Shown here one piece after another: positions 14,801-23,800 of a stretch of 64,000 bases of DNA. The notes under the pieces were generated by a model. It had not been told where the DNA came from and ran no database searches. It saw nothing but the letters and a program-made list of their open reading frames with translations. The stretch is from Nematostella vectensis (Eukaryota; Cnidaria; Anthozoa; Actiniaria; Edwardsiidae): positions 10,769,821 to 10,833,820 of the forward strand of contig NC_064043.1 of assembly GCF_932526225.1 (NCBI RefSeq), read 5' to 3'. How positions within the stretch are numbered: the first letter of the stretch is position 1; each line of letters opens with the position of its first letter. The position numbers and the translations under genes are program-made.

Positions 14801-17800
14801 ATAACCTTGGCCTGTGATAAAGTTGACTTCTGATAACCTTGGCCTGTGATAACCTTGACCTATGATAACCTTAACTTCTGATAACCTTTGCCTATGATAA
14901 CCTTGGCCTTTGATAACCCTGGCATATGATAACCTTGGCCTATGATAACCTTGATTTCTGATAACCTTTGCCTATGATAACCTTGACCTTTGATAACCCT
15001 GGCATATGATAACCTTTGCTGTGTTCTGAAGGCGATGAAATGGGTATGCTGGAGGACATGTGTGTTGGGGTGCGCTGTCTCACAAATGTCAAGTTCAAGG
15101 TAATAACGCACAGTATGATTGACACATGAATGTGCTCATGACTATACACCAGTCTTAGGCTTTTTGTCTCCAAGTCTTCCGAAAAGAGGCAAACATATCA
15201 CGCCTCGCAGCATATTGAAGCAGGTTACTGAACGCCCCCCCCCCCCCCCTAAAAAACAAATAGAAAAGCAAACACACAAACAAGCAAACAGGAAAACACG
15301 CATCTATAAACTAAATAGACTAAGAAGTACTGGTTCCCATTAACTGACCTTAATATTTTAGATCAAGAAATCGGATCGTGATGACGAGATTCCGGCCCTT
15401 AGTGGAAACAGGTAAAGTTTTATTGTGTGATTGTTCCATCCCCTTTATATATTGCCTGGGCGAGTTGTCAAAATGTTATCATACCGCAACATTTCCTTGG
15501 CAACCCCTTGATGTATTGATGTTTGGTCAGTTTGTGTGATCGGTTGAGCTATGACGGCAAAAAGACATTGCCTTGGCAACCCATTTGATATATTGACATC
15601 AGGGCAAGCTGGTTGAGCTAATATCGTACCACATCATTGCGTTGTCAACATCTGATTATAGTTGTCAGGACGATACCATGATATTTCCATGGCAACCCGT
15701 TTATGTATTATTGTTTGGGTAGGTCGTTCATCCAGGTCAGCATCCCTGTGCACGTGGACTCGTTCCAGCTCCTTCCCCGGCTAGTGCAGCAAGGGCAGCT
15801 GATTAAAGTGACCCCAGTCCTTTTTACTCAAGGGATCAACGAGCAGGCCACACTAGCGGAAAGGTAAGTGTTCTTTACCCAGGAGATCAACGAGCAGGCC
15901 ACACTAGCGGAAAGGTAAGTGTTCTTTACCCAGGGGATCAACGAGCAAGCCACACTAGCGGAAAGGTAAGTGTTCTTTACCCAGGGGATCAATGAGCAGG
16001 CCACACTAGCGGAAAGGTAAGTGTTCTTTACCCAGGGGATCAACGAGCAGGCCACACTAGCGGAAAGGTAAGTGTTCTTTACCCAGGGATCAACGAGCAG
16101 GCCACACTAGCGGAAAGGTGTGTTCTTTACCCAGGGGATCAACGAGCAGGCCACACTAGCGGAAAGGTAAGTGTTCTTTACCCAGGGATCAACGAGCAGG
16201 CCACACTAGCGGAAAGGTAAGTGTTCTTTACCCAGGGATCAACGAGCAGGCCACACTAGCGGAAAGGTGTGTTCTTTACCCAGGGGATCAACGAGCAGGC
16301 CACACTAGCGGAAAGGTAAGTGTTCTTTACCCAGGGGATCAACGAGCAGGCCACACTAGCGGAAAGGTGTGTTCTTTACCCAGGGATCAACGAGCAGGTC
16401 ACACTAGCGGAAAGGTGTGTTCTTTACCTAGGAGATCAACGAGCAGGCCACACTAGCGGAAAGGTAAGTGTTCTTTACCCAGGAGATCAATGAGCAGGCC
16501 ACACTAGCGGAAAGGTAAGTGTTCTTTACCCAGGAGATCAACGAGCAGGCCACACTAGCGGAAAGGTAAGTGTTCTTTACCCAGGGGATCAACGAGCAGG
16601 CCACACTAGCGGAAAGGTAAGTGTTCTTTACACAGGGGATCAACGAGCAGGCCACACTAGCGGAAAGGTAAGTGTTCTTTACACAGGGGATCAACGAGCA
16701 GGCCACACTAGCGGAAAGGTAAGTGTTCTTTACCCAGGGGATCAACGAGCAGGCCACATTTGCGGAAAGGTAAGTGTTCTTTACCCAGGGATCAACGAGC
16801 AGGCCACACTAGCGGAAAGGTGTGTTCTTTACCTAGGAGATCAACGAGCAGGCCACACTAGCGGAAAGGTAAGTGTTCTTTACCCAGGGGATCAACGAGC
16901 AGGCCACACTAGCGGAAAGGTAAGTGTTCTTTACCCAGGGGATCAACGAGCAGGCCACATTTGCGGAAAGGTAAGTGTTCTTTACCCAGGGGATCAACGA
17001 GCAGGCCACATTTGCGGAAAGGTAAGTGTTCTTTACCCAGGGGATCAACGAGCAGGCCACACTAGCGGAAAGGTAAGTGTTCTTTACCCAGGGGATCAAC
17101 GAGCAGGCCACACTAGCGGAAAGGTTAAGTGTTCTTTACCCAGTAGTTCAACGAGCAGGTCACACTAGCGGAAAGGTAAGTGTTCTTTACCCAGGAGATC
17201 AACGAGCAGGCCACACTAGCGGAAAGGTAAGTGTTCTTTACCCAGGGGATCAACGAGCAGGCCACACTAGCGGAAAGGTAAGTGTTCTTTACCCAGTAGT
17301 TCAACGAGCAGGCCACACTAGCGGAAAGGTAAGTGTTCTTTACCCAGGAGATCAATGAGCAGGCCACACTAGCGGAAAGGTTAAGTGTTCTTTACCCAGG
17401 GGATCAACAAACAGGCCACACTAGCGGAAAGGTTAAGTGTTCTTAACTCGGGGGAATCAACAAGCCGAGCAAAATAGTGTTAAGAACAAAACCACTGGAA
17501 CTAACTTAGCTATTAAGGACGCTAATACATCCATCCTCCTTCGTCTCCTCTTTCATATCCGAAATATAGAACGGTAATTATGTTTTTTTTTTCAGGTTCG
17601 GTGATACCACCCTGCAAGAGAGCATCAATGGCGACAACTACAGCATCCTGAATTTCTATTTCCAACAGTTCAAGGAAAAGTTCCCAGAATCAGGTAATGG
17701 TGTGTAGTTGCCACCAGAACGCTGCCAACATTTTCATCTATTTTTCACTTAAAAAAACGTTTTTTTTTTTACCCTGGCAGTAACTTACTTCCTAAAATAT

Positions 17801-18927
17801 GGTCAGTACAGTAAACAGCTTCGTATAATAACCTAGAGATAAGAACCTATGGGCTGAAATTTGGTATTTTAAGACTTTTTTCATAAGAACCCGTGGGGAA
17901 GAATAGGTTTTTATTTGAAAGATCACTCAAATATTTGTCAAAATTCTGATTTACTTTTGAGAACAAGAAAGGAAAGAAAATTTTTTTTTAAAAAAATGGT
18001 GCATTGCAAACTGTAGTAAAATACAAAACGAGCTTTTATGTTGTGTTCAGCATTGTTATTGTTAAAGTCATCAAGCATTTTCGGTACCCCGATTTTAAAG
18101 AACCTATTTAGCTTGATCTTCAAAATTCTAGGTTCTAATACGCTGATGTTCACTGTAATGATTATTTGTTTGCAGGGTGTTTCTTCTGCTCCACTCAAGG
18201 CCTATATTTTAAAGTCTTATCTATTTTGTCTTCTATAGCCGAATCCCCGCGTCCCGAGTCCATGTCTCTGGCCTCGCTTATGGAGCAGCTCAAAGCGAGC
18301 GTGGAAAGTAAGAAGAGCAAGAACGTCGACATCTTTGCCATTAGTGAAGAGGTATAATATGGTACAGCTAGAATATTAAGCATTTTTTTATCATCCTTCA
18401 ATGTTGTTTTGTGCCTGTTACCAGTTTTGTCCAGTATTTGGCAATCTCTTTCTAGGTATTCTACTTTGAGTTTCTTCATTATACTGTAAAAGCTCTGATT
18501 AGCCACATGTTTATGTTTATCGGAGAGGGGAGATTTCGACTCAGTATTTGTATAAAGCGCTGATACTCTAGAAGCACTAGAGTATAACACTTGCCTATAC
18601 AATGACAAGCATTTTAATTGTCACTGGTACTCAACTCTTGGAAACGTACGCCACGTTATGTGTTTTATAGGTATTACTCGTTTCAGGAGTTTTACAAAAT
18701 ATATATCTAATTGTTTGGATGTTGTAGATCTGCTGGAGAATGAACGGGGCTCGTTTCACGAGCTGTAAGAGCGCCAAGGACCGTACAGCGATGGCTGTGA
18801 CCCTGGAACAAGCAGTTATCCTCAAACATGAGCATGACATGGATCCGGAGTTCTTCCAGCAAGCGCTAGATGCAATGAGAAGGTAGGAGCCATAGTGTAG
18901 TTCGTACCAGGCCACGTAAGAGTGTGT

Positions 18928-18958
<31 letters not shown>

Positions 18959-19401
18959 GGGGGGGGCAAAAAATCAGAACCATTAAGAAACGATTTGGGG
19001 GGGGGGGGGATGTGGCACAGCCAGGCCCCTACTGGTCATTCCCTTGTAATTTTTGAGAAGGTAGGAGCTATAGTGTAACTTTGTTATATGTTCAATAAAA
19101 CTTACTGAAGGTACTTGATGTCTTAAGAAGGTAGGAGGTATTGCCATTTGACATTGGTTGACGTTACGTCTTTTTAAAATGTGTATACGTGTTACTAACA
19201 GCAACATACACGTGGTAAACGTGGATTATGACGGATAAATGATGTTTTTCCTTTTTTTTTTTCAGTGAGGGGACAAGGCGTGAAAACACGTATAAAAACG
19301 CGGGCATCCGGAGATACGCCTTCAACTACTGGCAGGTAAAGGCTCTACCCAACCTCTACCGACCACCCGAGGGGACTTACGGCAAGAATGTACAGACGTG
19401 A
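142..19401 (+). CDS. INPP4: Inositol polyphosphate 4-phosphatase (INPP4 type), 3' part, 25 exons
   Basis: The enzyme removes the 4-phosphate of PtdIns(3,4)P2 and opposes PI3K/Akt signalling (family knowledge). Exons: 142-187, 246-297, 555-599, 687-778, 975-1052, 1165-1222, 1781-1883, 1977-2084, 2690-2798, 3119-3165, 3424-3478, 3962-4022, 4691-4802, 6519-6565, 12442-12526, 12721-12827, 13524-13592, 13703-13826, 15032-15099, 15362-15411, 15723-15863, 17596-17693, 18239-18351, 18728-18882, 19266-19401. All phases agree and give ~718 residues. Family landmarks in order are YRFPT (exon 4), NLHIQRM (exon 8), [10 protein letters not shown] (exon 17), [11 protein letters not shown] (exon 21), the Cys-x5-Arg loop CKSAKDRT (exon 24) and the terminal [10 protein letters not shown] (exon 25). 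Vertebrate INPP4 has ~920-980 residues, so roughly 200 residues including most of the C2 domain lie left of the window. The first exon has a weak donor (GTTGCA) and is the least certain. Confidence 0.95.
3962..4163 (+). repeat. 60-bp tandem triplication of an INPP4 exon end with its donor
   Basis: Three 60-bp copies begin at 3981, 4041 and 4101. Each holds the last 41 bases of exon 3962-4022, the donor GTAAGG and an acceptor-like CATTAG before the next copy. The copies are almost identical (CTGCC to CTGTC in the last spacer). Only the first copy fits the INPP4 reading frame and upstream acceptor; the other two are intronic decoys. Confidence 0.95.
4199..4600. repeat. 34-bp intronic minisatellite
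   Basis: About 11-12 copies of a ~34-bp unit containing ATCGCTGCTTGGGTAATA and TTACCCTCTATTGCC lie in the INPP4 intron just after the triplicated exon end. The first four copies are the cleanest and later copies drift. No coding use seen. Confidence 0.9.
4849..5262. repeat. 18-19 bp intronic minisatellite (GAACCCAGAGAACCCTCGG)
   Basis: About 23 copies of a GAACCCAGAGAACCCTCGG-type unit, starting ~45 bases after the donor of exon 4691-4802. Because the period is close to a multiple of three, long shadow reading frames open on both strands; none has splice or start context. Confidence 0.95.
5662..5803. mobile_element. Palindromic MITE, ~142 bp
   Basis: Near-perfect terminal inverted repeats begin TAGCCTGCTTGCAGGCGG at 5662 and end with the reverse complement at 5803. 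The arms are ~55 bases, separated by a short centre. It is flanked by A/T-rich DNA and followed by a poly-T run (5808-5836). No coding capacity. Transposon family not assigned. Confidence 0.85.
6566..9355. other. INPP4 intron, left part
   Basis: This is part of the 5.9-kb intron between exons 6519-6565 and 12442-12526. It holds an ATCCG-rich low-complexity tract (about 6610-6840), a poly-C run (6870-6884), two adjacent GGTGCCCACGTG motifs (7001-7023) and a perfect 12-bp inverted repeat with E-boxes (7398-7435). No gene was seen from 7440 to 9355; the short open frames there lack splice or codon support. Confidence 0.6.
9356..9733 (-). CDS. Small intronless gene nested antisense in an INPP4 intron, 125 residues, function unknown
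   Basis: I do not recognise this protein. It starts at a real ATG (9733; a second in-frame ATG three codons later), is hydrophilic, has no signal peptide or membrane segment, and contains a KTKGKK basic patch and an acidic, Asn-rich stretch near the C-terminus. The case for a real gene is its context: a TATAAAA box ~100 bases upstream (9833-9839), a CACGTG site above it, and an AATAAA signal overlapping the stop codon (9355-9360). It lies antisense to INPP4 in an intron, which would suit a retrocopy or a new lineage-specific gene. A chance open frame cannot be excluded. Confidence 0.55.
   Translation of the reverse strand: MVSMSEQEWFTRCGGMTKTKGKKALRSISDNETLELAKEFRALFQERLRGLDKKSYHTSEQNKPDTELYVLACFAEYFPSKYRVTKCSQEKPTNNEENKDEEQERDAGNNNSEILQWYRKEYGME
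9833..9839 (-). promoter_or_regulatory. TATA box of the nested small gene
   Basis: TATAAAA on the minus strand, 94-100 bases upstream of the ATG at 9733. The expected start site would lie near 9803. A CACGTG E-box (9863-9868) and a GAAACGTTTC palindrome lie further upstream. Confidence 0.55.
9965..10098. repeat. 67-bp tandem duplication
   Basis: Two direct copies (starts 9965 and 10032) of an A/T-rich segment holding TTTTATTATTTACGTTTA and TATTCACCAATCATATACAT. It lies in an INPP4 intron just upstream of the nested small gene. Confidence 0.85.
10190..11100. other. INPP4 intron, no feature seen
   Basis: A/T-rich intron sequence. I see no exon, RNA gene or clear repeat in it. Confidence 0.5.
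11120..11500. repeat. Degenerate tandem repeat, about three ~125-bp units
   Basis: Three diverged units share GCCGTTTTGGCGAAGTTTGG-like, CAGCACAG-like and CAGCTTTGGNGGTAAAACACT motifs. They open short minus-strand frames that are shadows of the repeat. Confidence 0.6.
11689..12003. mobile_element. Fold-back DNA element with ~45-bp inverted repeats
   Basis: The left end GACCTTACGCAAAGACGAAG is matched at the right by the reverse complement of GACCTTACGCAAGGACAACG, and pairing continues into AAGAACGGCGCG. The interior carries two copies of a TCCACACGTATCC-like motif. No target duplication was seen. Confidence 0.75.
12105..12465. repeat. Tandem copies of an INPP4 acceptor and exon start
   Basis: Four to five diverged units of ~65-95 bases precede exon 12442-12526. 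Each has a CCTTATAGTT block (in most copies), GACTAA/GACTTAACAAGGCCAA and an end like CATCTTCAGGAATTGTC. The last unit is the real acceptor (AG 12440-12441) plus the first bases of the exon; the others (near 12195, 12290 and 12350) are decoys. Confidence 0.85.
13964..15018. repeat. ~17-bp intronic minisatellite (TGATAACCTTGGCCT)
   Basis: About 60 copies of a TGATAACCTTGGCC(T/A)-type unit with alternating GG/GA variants. They fill the INPP4 intron from ~140 bases after exon 13703-13826 up to the acceptor of exon 15032-15099. Confidence 0.95.
15814..17445 (+). repeat. 32-copy array of the INPP4 exon 21 end plus donor and acceptor
   Basis: The ~51-bp unit is an exon piece encoding INEQATLAE, then the donor GTAAGTG, then TTCTTTACCCAG, then the next exon piece. 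I count 32 copies of GCGGAAAG; the first is the true end of exon 15723-15863. Some units lack AA in the donor (GTGTG). In the exon frame the donor reads AGG TAA, so retention stops translation, and including one 32-base unit would shift frame. Exon 17596-17693 joins exon 15723-15863 directly in phase, so all later units should be skipped. Confidence 0.95.
18872..19145 (+). repeat. Three dispersed copies of the INPP4 exon 24 donor region
   Basis: GAGAAGGTAGGAGCCATAG at the real donor (18882/18883) recurs as GAGAAGGTAGGAGCTATAG (from 19054) and AAGAAGGTAGGAGGTATT (near 19125). All are in the last INPP4 intron. The spacer holds poly-G runs (18942-18966 and 18998-19010). Confidence 0.8.
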
Positions 19402-19830
19402 TACACTACTTGACCCAACCGACTCCCTTATGGGACCCCCAACGGGCAAGAATATACAGACGTGATACACTTCTCGACCCAACCGGCTCCCTTAGGGGAC
19501 CCCAAAGGGGCAAGAATGTACAGACGTGATATACTGATAAACCCAACCGACCCCATGAAAGAACCTATGGCATACAACAAAATATCTGCTGACTCCCTGA
19601 GGGTACAGTGTACAGACGTGATACACTACATTACCCAACCGACCCCACGAGGGGACCCTCTTAGGGGACGTATGGCATTCAACCAAACCTCTACTGACCC
19701 CCCGAGGGGACAACCGATGCCCTGAGGGGAAGCATTGCATACAGTCCAACCTCTACCGGACCCCTCCCTACCCGGGGAGATTTGCGGCAAGAATATACAG
19801 ACGCGATATACTACTGTACCCCGAAGAGAA
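19345..19830 (+). repeat. Decayed ~65-bp tandem copies of the INPP4 stop-codon region (3' UTR)
   Basis: The terminal coding segment with ACCCAACCTCTACCGACC, CGAGGGGAC and TGTACAGACGTGATACAC is repeated downstream of the stop at 19399-19401 in about six or seven diverged units (for example GTACAGACGTGATA near 19516 and 19609). They lie in the 3' UTR and are not translated. Confidence 0.85.
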
Positions 19831-20168
19831 ATATCGTAAAGAAATTGTAGACGCAAATATGTTACTTCTTCTAAGAATACAGATAGCAGCTATCCCGACC
19901 TTAGTACCGTCTGATAAATCAGGAGAGGAGCTCCTTTACCTAGTCTTGTTAAACCACGTCTCAGGTTAACAAGGGCGTCTAGTCCCTTCACTGATGTTAC
20001 TAAGAAGCGCTCGACCATCTCGCGACTTGAACGATATAGGAACAATATAGGGACACTGCGTTTTAGTTATGGACAGGTCCCTTAGCACTTCCCTTCATGT
20101 GCACATACATGACGTGAACAACCGTGAGGCGGAATGGAATGTACAGTAAGTATAGTAAACTAACATTA

Positions 20169-20174
20169 AATAAA
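20169..20174 (+). other. Likely INPP4 polyadenylation signal
   Basis: AATAAA about 770 bases after the INPP4 stop. The stretch 19831-20859 holds the rest of this 3' UTR and the convergent 3' end of the mucin gene (minus-strand AATAAA at 20327-20332). No other gene is seen in it. Confidence 0.5.
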
Positions 20175-20859
20175 ATCGAAATGATTTTAATTTCTTTAAA
20201 AAGCCATCGCGGATGTAAATAAAATCATACAAATGTATAGCGATAAACAAATAATTTTGTATATTTAAGAATATGCAATAATTTGGCAAATAATTTTTTT
20301 ATGGCTTACATAGTTATAATACGTAGTTTATTTTGAGTCTACATTCCTGTCTGTTCAACACCAGTTCAGCACTAATTTATAACAACAGAACTCTCCAGGT
20401 TTTAGCAGTAATCGGTCGATAAGGGTTTCTATCAATGACTGCGTTTCTATACGTTCATCTATGACACAGCGCCGAGTGATGGCTGTATAAATTTTATCGG
20501 CGTTTGCTTGACTGTGTATTTTTACATCTGAGTGCGCATCGTTCGAAGTAACGCGATAAATCCATTTCACACCAGACAATGGCTCTGAATCGTCTTGTGA
20601 TGCTTAGATACGCAAATAGATGATTGTACATAGCGTGGCTACATTTTCTTTTCAGTAGCATTTTGTTCAGCATATCCTACCTTTCACGCTTTCTGTCTTA
20701 TTCACATATCGTCTTTTGTTATATCAAGCAAATTGCAGTTCTATAAAAACAACATCGTCTTTCGTCTTCATCACAGTTTAAATTTGTAACCAAGATTCGC
20801 TATTAGTGTATTTGCGAGGTAGATTCTCCATACAGTGGGTGGTACGATTTACACTTCTA

Positions 20860-23800
20860 TTATCGCCGACTCCCTATGTCATTGTCAATTCCATTATCTG
20901 CAAAGCAAAAATAAAACACCCGAGTGGTCTTAAAAACTGCATGTGGTGTTGGCAATGATGTTGGTGGTTGTAGTTATGGCAATGATGATAGGTGGCGATG
21001 ATGATGATGATTGTGGTATCGATGATGGTGGCGGTGGTGGTAGTGGTGAAGGCGATGATGATGATGGTGGTTGTGGCGATGATGAAGATGGTGGTGGTGG
21101 TGAAAATGATGATGGTGGTGTTGATGTTGGCGATGGTGGTGGTGATGGTGATGATTGGGCCATCAATGGTGGTGCAATCGATGATAATTATCCTGAACAT
21201 GTAAATGTGCTAATTCTCACCTATAAGCTTGAATGCCTCATACCACTCCTCCCGATCGATGGCGGCGTTTCGGTCGATGTCGGACGAGAGAAGGAATCCA
21301 TAAAGGCAGTGCTCATACACAAGAGCCCGCAAGAAGCTGCTAATTTCCTCCTTGGTCAGGCTGCCGTCATAATTGCTATCGATCGCGTCGAATTGATACT
21401 AGGCATAAAGAATGTTTTAGTACCAGCTAATAGAAAGAAAAGGGGGAATTGTTGAATGATGTTCCTACAAACGAGAGAATTATAATTTGTGCGAGCCACC
21501 AACATCTGAATTTGCACCTTCTGGAAGTGGCCGAGGTAAGGGGTTTTTTGAACAACACAAACATGCATACACACTCCAGGTTTTAACGCTTAAATTCGGC
21601 ATTAAACCCCCACCCCCTCGGGATTTTATATTCCCTTCGCGTGAGCTAGGAGGTATGGTTCCTTTTATTATTATTTTCAAGTTACCCATCATGGATAATT
21701 TCTACCTTAAGAATCTGTCTTCTTTCAAATGGCGTGAGTCCGTTTAGCCGTGCGTTCTGGATGGACGAGTTCAGGTCTACATTGGCTGGGTTTGCTGATT
21801 CCTGTCGCTCCCTGTTGATCATGGCCCACTCCTGGAAGCGCTCAGCAAATTGCATCACTTCCCCCCTGGGGCAGGCTATCGTTGGGGTGAGGATGCTCTC
21901 AGCCATTTGGTCCACTTGGGAGACTGCGCGGGGATCTGGGGAGAGTCATCTTGACTCAGTATCCGTGAAATTAGTTTTTGAAAATACAGGAGAAATGGAG
22001 TAGGGTCCGTGACCTTCCAAGAGACCAGCATTATGAAACAGAACATGCGGTTTCTCCCCCCTTACGTTTGATACTCAGCACGATTTGATACATATCTCTA
22101 AATCCCCCCCCCCCCCCCCCCCCTCCGTTGTCATCGACGCCTACATCGATGCTGATCGTTACGCGTAACGGTACAGCTCACATCGGTACTTACTCCCCCC
22201 CCTCCCCCTAATTTCACACACCAACCCCACCTCATACCCGTCAATCTACTTACCGGAACATTTCCCCTGGTGCTTCACTCCTACATTGATGTTGAGCGTG
22301 CAGGCGTAGCGGTGCAGCTCGCATCGATTGATATACTCCTCCAGGTAGACGGAACACAAAGGCTCGTACTTGTCGCTACATAAAGCTGGGCAGAAGCAGT
22401 CGGTTGTCTTGTCGTCTTTGACAGTACACTGATATCCATTCTTGCAGAATGTGTTTTTGCAGAGGGCTTCCACGCCTAGAGGGTATAAGAATTGTTAATA
22501 GATTTTCAATATCCTGTGAACTCTCGTTACTGCTCAACAACTTAAAACTGTAATTACAATGGGTACTTTTGTTGTTTGCTGATAGCGACAGAGCAAAAAA
22601 AATGGCATGCAATTTTCCAATGCTCAAGATATAAGCTCAACATTCCGCATACAAGGAGTTCCTATGACCAAAATCTTAATTCCAAATTTTGAAGAAATTT
22701 AGAAGATATGAAATTTAGATGTACGCGAGCAAAGTTGGCTTAATTTCTGATCAGAGCCCGACTTCTCCCAAAAAAACGAGGAGAATTCATATACTTTGAA
22801 CATTTGAAAATTGCACTTAAAGCTTCTTATCCCGAAGACGAAACCATTAGAAAAAAACACTTATTGATATGTTGGTTTACATAACATAAGGAAACTATAT
22901 GCAAAAATTCAAGCTTAACGAAGTTAACCAGACCTTATTTTGGGAAAACTTGCCATTTTTTTTTTTTGCACTGTCGCTGATAGCAGGATGCTTTTGGCGC
23001 GAACACAGAAACGGAAGCTATGCCACGCTTCTTTTCGAATATCGAGGCAAAAATAAAATGTGGCGCGTTATGATAAGGTAATGATTTGCGCCCTTATTGG
23101 TTTATCAGCGGGCCGTACACCACATCTGATAAACAACGTAGGATTTTGTTTCAAACATTTTCATAAAACGCTGTATAACAAATATATTTCCATTGTTTAC
23201 CTCGGCCGTAGGAGAACTTACTGGAGCATCGACTTCCAACGTCTTATGGCCCTCAAGTTTAACTGAGACCCCTGCGGCAAGAGCTTTGCCCTTGGGCTAT
23301 AAAACGTTGGACAATTATCAAGTCAAAAACTCCCGCGCGGCCCGCGCACTCCATCAGCAAGAGCTATTTTATTTAGTAAAACATGTACCTGTATCATTGC
23401 TTCCTCCATTCGTCCCCGATGTCTTCCCAATTGTACTATTGCCATCAGTAGTGGGCTTAACAGTGGATACATCAGGAATCGCATCTTTTGTAGTTGGTTT
23501 GTTTGTTATGGGTGCGTCAGTAGTTGGCGATGCTGTTGTAACAGCGGCTGTAGTTTCAGGGCTCTCAGATGATATAGGAGCGGCAGTAGTAAATTTTACT
23601 TGTGGCTCAGCAGTAGACAGGCTTTCAGTAATAACTTCAGCTGTTACTACAGATGCGGCAGGTGTTTCAGTGGTCTCCGGTTTAGCTGTGGTCTCTGGTG
23701 CAGCAGTGGTCTCAGATGCTGCAGTTGTCTCAGGTGTAGAAGTGGTCTCAGGTGTAGAAGTGGTCTCAGGTGCTGCAGTTGTCTCAGGTACAGCAGTGGT

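Noticed and set aside
15828-17367. Minus-strand frames of the [16 protein letters not shown] type and plus-strand QRAGHTSGK frames
   Set aside because: Shadows of the 51-bp array (17 codons per unit), which derives from the INPP4 exon end on the plus strand.
3981-17445. CRISPR-like array interpretation of the regular repeats
   Set aside because: Units are contiguous with no unique spacers, sit in introns of a spliced animal gene and are made of that gene's own sequence.
20874-21204. Ile/Thr-, Pro/Ser- and Gly/Asp-rich frames
   Set aside because: Shadows of the GATGGT microsatellite in the last intron of the mucin-follistatin gene.
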